In this document: positions 59,565-64,000 of the stretch, one piece after another
How positions within the stretch are numbered: the stretch's first letter is position 1
How the letters are laid out: every line of letters starts with the position of its first letter
NCBI RefSeq assembly: GCF_019966575.1
Contig: NZ_JAINFK010000003.1
Location: 384,001-448,000 of the forward strand
Direction: 5' to 3'
Length of the DNA: 64,000 bases
Source: Oricola cellulosilytica
GTDB lineage: Bacteria > Pseudomonadota > Alphaproteobacteria > Rhizobiales > Rhizobiaceae
Notes under the pieces: model-generated
The model's input: the letters and a program-made list of their open reading frames with translations, nothing else
What the model was told of the DNA's origin: nothing
The model's database searches: none
Position numbers and translations under genes: made by a program

Positions 59565-60800
59565 ATGAAGACTACAGAAACGATCGGCGCGGCGGCTGAC
59601 GCTGCGGGCCCGTTGCGAAATGCCCATCCGCGTCGGATTCGGCAGGCCCGCTGGGCCGTGTCGGCGGCATTTTTCGCGAACGGCTTCGTCGTCGGTCATT
59701 GGGCCCCGAAAATCCCGGTCCTGGCCGCAAGGCTCGGCATCACCGAGTCGGTCCTTGGCGCACTGGTGATCATGTTCGGCCTTGGCGCGCTGATATCTTT
59801 GCTGGCCGGCGCCGTTCTGACCACGCGTTACGGGTCCGACCGGATTGTCCGCTGGACCTCGCTGATGCTCGCCCCGGCGCTGTTGTTGATCTCGCTCTCG
59901 CCCTCGCTTGCGATGACGGCGCTTACCATGCTCTGGCTCGGGATCTTCCTCGGCGCCATGGATGGGGCGATGAACGCCAACGCCGTCAGCGTCGAGAAGG
60001 CACGCGGACACGCGATCATGTCTTCCTGCCACGGTTTCTGGAGCCTTGGCGGCCTGACCGGCGCGCCTCTCGGCGGATGGATGCTCGTTCGCTTCGGAGA
60101 CATCGGCCATTCGGTCGGGGTACTCGTTCTGACCGGAATCATCGTCCTGGCCGCGCAATACTACTATTTGCGGGACGCCAAGGTCATGGCCATCGGCGAC
60201 GAGGCCGATAGCGACGGCTGGTCGCTCGGCAAGGTTCTGGCGTTGCTACCGACCGGGGCCGGCATTTACATTCTCGGCCTCTGCGCATTCCTGTCATTCG
60301 TTCCCGAAGGCTCCATTCTCGACTGGAGCGCGCTTTATCTGGCGCAGGAACACAAGGCTGACATAGCCTATGCCGGTTATGCGTTTGCCGCTTTCTCCGG
60401 CACCATGGCGTTGATGCGGTTTCTCGGCGACGGCCTGCGCGAAAGGCTGGGCGATGCAAGAACATTCCTGATTTCGTCGCTGATCGCGAGCGTCGGGTTC
60501 GCCATTGCCGGGTTGGGCGCCGCGCTTCCCGTGGTGATCGGTGGCTTCCTCGTCTGCGGCGTCGGATTGGCGAACATGGTGCCGATCGTCTTTTCCGCCG
60601 CGGGGCGCTTCAAGGGCGTCGAGCCGGCGATCGGGATCGGCATCGTGACGGCCTTCGGCTATTCCGGCGCGCTGACCGCCCCCGCTGTCCTCGGCTTCGT
60701 CGCCGAAAGGACCGGTCTTGCCATTATCTTCGCGGCATTCGCCGTCATCTTGCTGGCGACGGGCCTTCTTTCCCTGTCCCTGCGTTCGCTTCGGGAGTGA
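59565..60800 (+). CDS. MFS transporter (YbjJ-like)
   Basis: The 411-residue protein has about twelve membrane segments and MFS features (GFVVGHWAPKIPVLAARLGITESVLGALVIMFGLGALISL, GAMDGAMNANAVSVEKARG). The ATG at 59565 has AGGA about nine bases upstream. It follows the DeoR gene, which suggests control by a sugar phosphate and transport of a sugar or a related compound. Its last 56 bases overlap the end of the convergent LysR gene. Confidence 0.87.
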   Translation: MKTTETIGAAADAAGPLRNAHPRRIRQARWAVSAAFFANGFVVGHWAPKIPVLAARLGITESVLGALVIMFGLGALISLLAGAVLTTRYGSDRIVRWTSLMLAPALLLISLSPSLAMTALTMLWLGIFLGAMDGAMNANAVSVEKARGHAIMSSCHGFWSLGGLTGAPLGGWMLVRFGDIGHSVGVLVLTGIIVLAAQYYYLRDAKVMAIGDEADSDGWSLGKVLALLPTGAGIYILGLCAFLSFVPEGSILDWSALYLAQEHKADIAYAGYAFAAFSGTMALMRFLGDGLRERLGDARTFLISSLIASVGFAIAGLGAALPVVIGGFLVCGVGLANMVPIVFSAAGRFKGVEPAIGIGIVTAFGYSGALTAPAVLGFVAERTGLAIIFAAFAVILLATGLLSLSLRSLRE

Positions 60801-61695
60801 TCTCTCCCAGGCGGAGCGCAGACAGCCGTTCGGCCAAAAAGTCGTAGACGCGGCGCACCTTGGCGCTGTGCTTCAATTCGCGATGCGAGGTGAGCCAGAC
60901 AGGCAGCGGTTCAATATCAAAGTCTGCGAAGACGCGGACCAGACCGGGCGATTGAGCGGCGACGAAACGCGGTCCAAAACCGATGCCGGCACCGGCCTTG
61001 ACCAGCTCCCAGTAGACGACCTGGTGATCGGTGCGGAACCGGAACAGCGACCGGTCGAAGCGTATGCCAAGCCGCATCATGCCGCGCTCGATCAGATCCG
61101 AGCGATCATAGCCGATGAGACGGTGGGCGGCCAGGTCCTCCACGGTCTGCGGCGTGCCGTACCGGGCCAGATAGTCGCCGCGGGCATAGGCCCCCATGGC
61201 GAAGTCGTTGACCTTGCGGGCAATCAGGTCGTTCTGGGTCGGGCGTACCATGCGCACAGCGATGTCGGCATCGCGGGCGAGCAGGTTTTCGACCGAGTTG
61301 GTTGCAACCAGTTCGATCTCCAGCGCCGGCTCCGCCTCCTGCAACTCGATCAGAATGGCGGGCAGTACGTAGTTCGACATGATCTCGCTGGCGGTGATAC
61401 GGATCACGCCCTCGACGGCGGTCTCGCGCCCGGCCGCAGCCATCGCGAAGGCGGCAGCGCCAGCCTGCATGACGCGGGCCTCCTCGGCAAGCGCCAGGGC
61501 ATTTGGAGTCGGCGTCATGCCGGCCCGTCCGCGCTCGAACAGAACCAGCCCGGTTCGTGTTTCCATTTCGTCGATGTGACGGCCGAGCGTCGGCTGCGAA
61601 ATTCCGGTTGTCTCCGCAGCGCCCGAAAGCGTTCCGGCGTCGAGGACGGCGAGAAAGCTCTTGATCAGGTTCCAGTCGAAACGTTTGGCATCCAT
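60745..61695 (-). CDS. LysR family transcriptional regulator
   Basis: The 316-residue protein has a LysR helix-turn-helix (FDWNLIKSFLAVLDAGTLSGAAETTG, SQPTLGRHIDEMETRTG) and an effector-binding domain from about residue 95 (EGVIRITASEIMSNYVLPAIL). It is divergent from the epimerase-like gene across a gap with two palindromes, one covering its own start codon. The C-terminal 18 codons overlap the MFS gene on the other strand. Confidence 0.92.
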   Translation of the reverse strand: MDAKRFDWNLIKSFLAVLDAGTLSGAAETTGISQPTLGRHIDEMETRTGLVLFERGRAGMTPTPNALALAEEARVMQAGAAAFAMAAAGRETAVEGVIRITASEIMSNYVLPAILIELQEAEPALEIELVATNSVENLLARDADIAVRMVRPTQNDLIARKVNDFAMGAYARGDYLARYGTPQTVEDLAAHRLIGYDRSDLIERGMMRLGIRFDRSLFRFRTDHQVVYWELVKAGAGIGFGPRFVAAQSPGLVRVFADFDIEPLPVWLTSHRELKHSAKVRRVYDFLAERLSALRLGEITPEANAGTGKEGPSPAR

Positions 61696-61727
61696 TCATT
61701 TATGAATATCATTGCTCCATGATCATG
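61694..61727. promoter_or_regulatory. Two palindromes in the lysR-epimerase divergent gap
   Basis: ATTCAT-TT-ATGAAT (61694-61707) overlaps the lysR start codon, and CATGATCATG (61718-61727) lies 10 bases further. LysR-type proteins bind dyads in such divergent gaps and often repress their own gene. Assignment to this LysR protein is inference. Confidence 0.45.
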
Positions 61728-61789
61728 TATATTCATTCATTTTTGTAATTCCTACACCGTCTGCGGCAAATGACCGATGGAGAGAAAAA

Positions 61790-62773
61790 ATGCAGACGGT
61801 GACAATTCTGGGTGCTGCAGGACGCAGTGGCGACGCGGTGGCAAGGGCGTTTCTGAAGGCCGGCTGGCGGGTCCGGGGCGTGGCGCGCGGCGCGAAGGTC
61901 TCGACGCTGGCGCCGGGCGTCGAACCGGTGACGGCGGATGCCTTCGACCGCGAGGCGCTGATTCGGGCCTGCGAGGGTGCCGACGTGATCGTGCATGCGC
62001 TCAATCCGGCCTACGACAAATGGACCGAAACGGTGATGCCGCTTGCCGAAAACGTCCTCGCGGCGGCGCAGGCGACCGGCGCGACGGTGATGTTTCCCGG
62101 CAATATATACAATTTCGGCACCAAAGTCGGATTTGACACTTTCGAAACCATGCCGCCGTCCGGCGACACCGAAAAGGCGCGGCTGCGCATCGCGATGGAA
62201 GCGCTCTTCGAGCGCGCGGCGGCGGAGTGCGGCGTGCAGACCATCGTCATTCGGGCTGGCGATTTCTTCGGCGGATCGCGCGCCGAGAGCTGGCTCGACC
62301 TGATGATCCTCAGGGACCTGAAGAAGGACCGGTTCGTCTGGCCCGGCCCGTGGGAACTCCCCCACGCGTTCGCCTATTTGCCCGATCTCGCCGAAACCTT
62401 TGCGCGAGTGGCCGAGAAGCTGGATCAATGTGCAGCTTTCGAGACCTTTCATTTCCGAGGCTATGCTGTCTCGGGGGCCCGAATGCATGCCGCCGCCGAA
62501 CGGGCTGTCGGGCGGCCGCTGAAAAGGGCGGGCGTGCCCTGGCCGTTTCTTCGGCTAGTCGGCATCTTCAGCCCCCTTCTGAGAGAAGTGGCAAAGATGT
62601 CCTATCTCTGGCGCGTGCCGCACTCGCTTGCCAATGATAAGCTGGAGGCATTTCTCGGAGCGGAGCCGCATCGGCCGTTGCCGGTGGCGCTGCGCGAGGC
62701 GATCACCGATCTGGCGCTGGATGGGCGCAGGGGAAAGGAAACCGCCGGTAGCGGTGCGGTTCCAATCCCCTGA
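61790..62773 (+). CDS. NAD(P)-binding epimerase/dehydratase-like protein
   Basis: The 327-residue protein has an atypical short-chain dehydrogenase fold with TILGAAGRSGDAVARAFLKAG (dinucleotide-binding GxxGxxG) at the N-terminus. VIVHALNPAYDKWTETVMPLAENVLAAA, MFPGNIYNFGTK and VIRAGDFFGG follow. The ATG at 61790 has GGAGA 11 bases upstream. It is the likely target of the divergent LysR regulator. The substrate is unknown. Confidence 0.87.
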   Translation: MQTVTILGAAGRSGDAVARAFLKAGWRVRGVARGAKVSTLAPGVEPVTADAFDREALIRACEGADVIVHALNPAYDKWTETVMPLAENVLAAAQATGATVMFPGNIYNFGTKVGFDTFETMPPSGDTEKARLRIAMEALFERAAAECGVQTIVIRAGDFFGGSRAESWLDLMILRDLKKDRFVWPGPWELPHAFAYLPDLAETFARVAEKLDQCAAFETFHFRGYAVSGARMHAAAERAVGRPLKRAGVPWPFLRLVGIFSPLLREVAKMSYLWRVPHSLANDKLEAFLGAEPHRPLPVALREAITDLALDGRRGKETAGSGAVPIP

Positions 62774-62807
62774 GCGGAGGCAACGGAATGTGTGAGCCTT
62801 CAGGCAC

Positions 62808-63341
62808 TCACCAAGTTCGTTTGGGGCCCGTATCGATGTGGTAGAAGCCCGATTTGTAGCGCTTGTATCCGCCCACGGCCTTCTGGCTGCGAAGGAATGC
62901 CGTCAGACCCTTGGTGCTGGCATGAACGCGAAAATCGACGGCGGCACATGTCAGATGGTAGGACCGCTTCTTGCCTCCCGCCCGTCTGTTCTTTTTCGGA
63001 CTCCGATAGGTCGAGTTTACGGTAATCGGCCCGAACTTGTTCGCAACCGCTTCCAAGACCCCCTTCAATCGCGAAGGCACGCATTTGGAGGGCGCGTTAT
63101 AGTGAATTCGGTTGCCGCGGGGAACGGCGGCAAGCTGCAGTTCGCTCATGCCGTCGAAGGGTGAGGGTTCAAGAATATGGTGCGCATGATCCTCGTCGGT
63201 GTCGAAAACCGCGACGCTGCGCCAAGGGTTGTCGGGCTTGGCCACGGACGCCCCCGTTGCGAGCGTTACGAATACAGCGCACAACAGGAGAAAAGCGAGC
63301 GTCGGCACCGCGCGCCGCACGGCGGAGTGGAAGGAGTTCAT
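62808..63341 (-). CDS. M15-type (YcbK-like) D-Ala-D-Ala carboxypeptidase family protein
   Basis: The 177-residue exported protein has an N-terminal hydrophobic signal (AVPTLAFLLLCAVFVTLATGASVA) and a C-terminal Peptidase_M15_3 domain. The pattern is ITVNSTYRSPKKNR, then SYHLTCAAVDFRV (zinc His and Asp) and GFYHIDTGPKRTW (zinc His). It probably trims peptidoglycan or binds the cell wall. It is convergent with the epimerase gene, with stops 34 bases apart. Confidence 0.87.
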   Translation of the reverse strand: MNSFHSAVRRAVPTLAFLLLCAVFVTLATGASVAKPDNPWRSVAVFDTDEDHAHHILEPSPFDGMSELQLAAVPRGNRIHYNAPSKCVPSRLKGVLEAVANKFGPITVNSTYRSPKKNRRAGGKKRSYHLTCAAVDFRVHASTKGLTAFLRSQKAVGGYKRYKSGFYHIDTGPKRTW

Positions 63342-63660
63342 GTTCGGTTGTCCCGTTTCATGAACCGGCGAATTCCGCCGGTGATTTCATGATCGGCCGA
63401 ACCCCTCCCATCCCGGCCATTGCTGGCCCGCCATTAAGAAATCACCTGAAGCCTTTCAAATCACGGATCGAATCCCCTTGTAACATTGGCAGCTGACGTC
63501 CGGGCTTGTTCTGGTCGGGGGAAGTCCATGGTCTAATTTACGTTCCGGGGGCAATTTGTATAAACCGCTCCCGTCGGGCCTCGCAGAAAAGACTTTTACG
63601 ACGACTTTTTTTGTGGATGCTGACCGTTCGACTGTGTTTGTTTTTCGGGGAGGAGCCAGA
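63342..63660. other. 319-base divergent intergenic region
   Basis: It lies between the M15 peptidase and acetyl-CoA synthetase genes and should hold the promoters of both. GGGGAGGA lies before the synthetase ATG. No gene, terminator or repeat was identified in it. Confidence 0.5.
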
Positions 63661-64000
63661 ATGTCCAGTCCAGTTCACCGCGTATTGCCGGAGGCGAAGA
63701 AGCGCGCCCTGATCGATGACGACAAGTACCTCAAATGGTACAAGCAAAGCGTCAAGTCACCGGAAAAATTCTGGGCCAAGCACGGCAAGCGTATCGACTG
63801 GTTCACGCCGTTTACGAAGGTCAAGAATACATCGTTCAAGGGCAAGGTTTCGATCAAGTGGTTCGAGGACGGAGTGACAAACGTCTCCTACAATTGCATC
63901 GACCGCCACTTGAAGAAGCGGGGCGACCAGGTCGCGATCATCTGGGAAGGCGACAATCCCTACGACGACAAGAAAATCACCTACAAGGAACTCCATGAGC
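63661..64000 (+). CDS. acs: Acetyl-CoA synthetase, N-terminal part (partial)
   Basis: The first 113 codons are present and the gene runs past the window. The N-terminus ([24 protein letters not shown], then [65 protein letters not shown]) is the acetyl-CoA synthetase entry domain. The enzyme activates acetate with ATP and CoA. GGGGAGGA lies 7-8 bases before the ATG. Confidence 0.95.
   Translation, partial: MSSPVHRVLPEAKKRALIDDDKYLKWYKQSVKSPEKFWAKHGKRIDWFTPFTKVKNTSFKGKVSIKWFEDGVTNVSYNCIDRHLKKRGDQVAIIWEGDNPYDDKKITYKELHE

Overview
The window reads as a chromosomal piece of a GC-rich alphaproteobacterium, most likely of the order Hyphomicrobiales (Rhizobiales). The grounds are the atpHAGDC order, the linked run rlmH-rsfS-nadD-proA-proB-obgE-rpmA-rplU, the Lys/Ala-rich N-terminus of AtpD, the long C-terminal extension of ribosomal protein L21 and the RppH/CtpA/EnvC neighbourhood. 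A marine habitat is only an inference from the iodate-reductase-like cluster. No CRISPR array, transposase or integrase was seen.

Left part (1-18029) is core genome. The end of the F1Fo ATP synthase operon lies here (atpH tail, atpA, atpG, atpD, an extra 64-residue membrane protein, atpC, terminator). A long minus-strand block follows: acetyltransferase, Asp/Glu racemase, RppH, YibQ-like deacetylase, CtpA, EnvC, RlmH, RsfS, NadD, ProA, ProB, ObgE, acetyltransferase, L27 and L21. It ends at an intact plus-strand tRNA-Ser(CGA) gene at 17940-18029.

Middle part (18030-50303) is accessory metabolism and lies between that tRNA gene and a decayed same-strand copy of it at 50217-50303. It holds: (a) an amine/polyamine catabolic cluster (kinase-like phosphotransferase, dimethylglycine-dehydrogenase-like FAD/GcvT enzyme, LysR regulator, Pot-type ABC transporter, aminobutyraldehyde-type dehydrogenase); (b) a divergent pair of a winged-helix/TPR regulator and a small exported protein; (c) an organic-acid cluster with two FAH-fold hydrolases, a TauE/SafE permease, a GntR regulator, a tripartite tricarboxylate transporter with fused TctA-TctB, and OsmC; (d) a divergent two-component system; (e) two dihaem peroxidases, a Tat-exported Rieske protein and an arsenite-oxidase-like molybdopterin subunit. 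Group (e) has the four-part composition of the iodate reductase system IdrABP1P2. It is followed by a HEAT-repeat protein and a DUF2478 protein that look co-transcribed and may serve maturation. Three tandem 10-bp repeats lie upstream of the cluster and resemble sites used by OmpR/TorR-type regulators.

Right part (50397-64000) returns to commoner genes: the TIGR02587/TIGR02588 membrane pair, a Na/Pi cotransporter, glutaryl-CoA dehydrogenase, pyruvate carboxylase, a tiny DUF3309 protein, a DeoR regulator with an MFS transporter, a LysR regulator divergent from an NAD(P)-binding epimerase-like protein, an M15-type peptidase, and the start of acetyl-CoA synthetase.

The strongest lead is the putative iodate reduction locus with its adjacent regulators and unknown accessory proteins, placed inside a segment framed by a tRNA gene and a tRNA relic.
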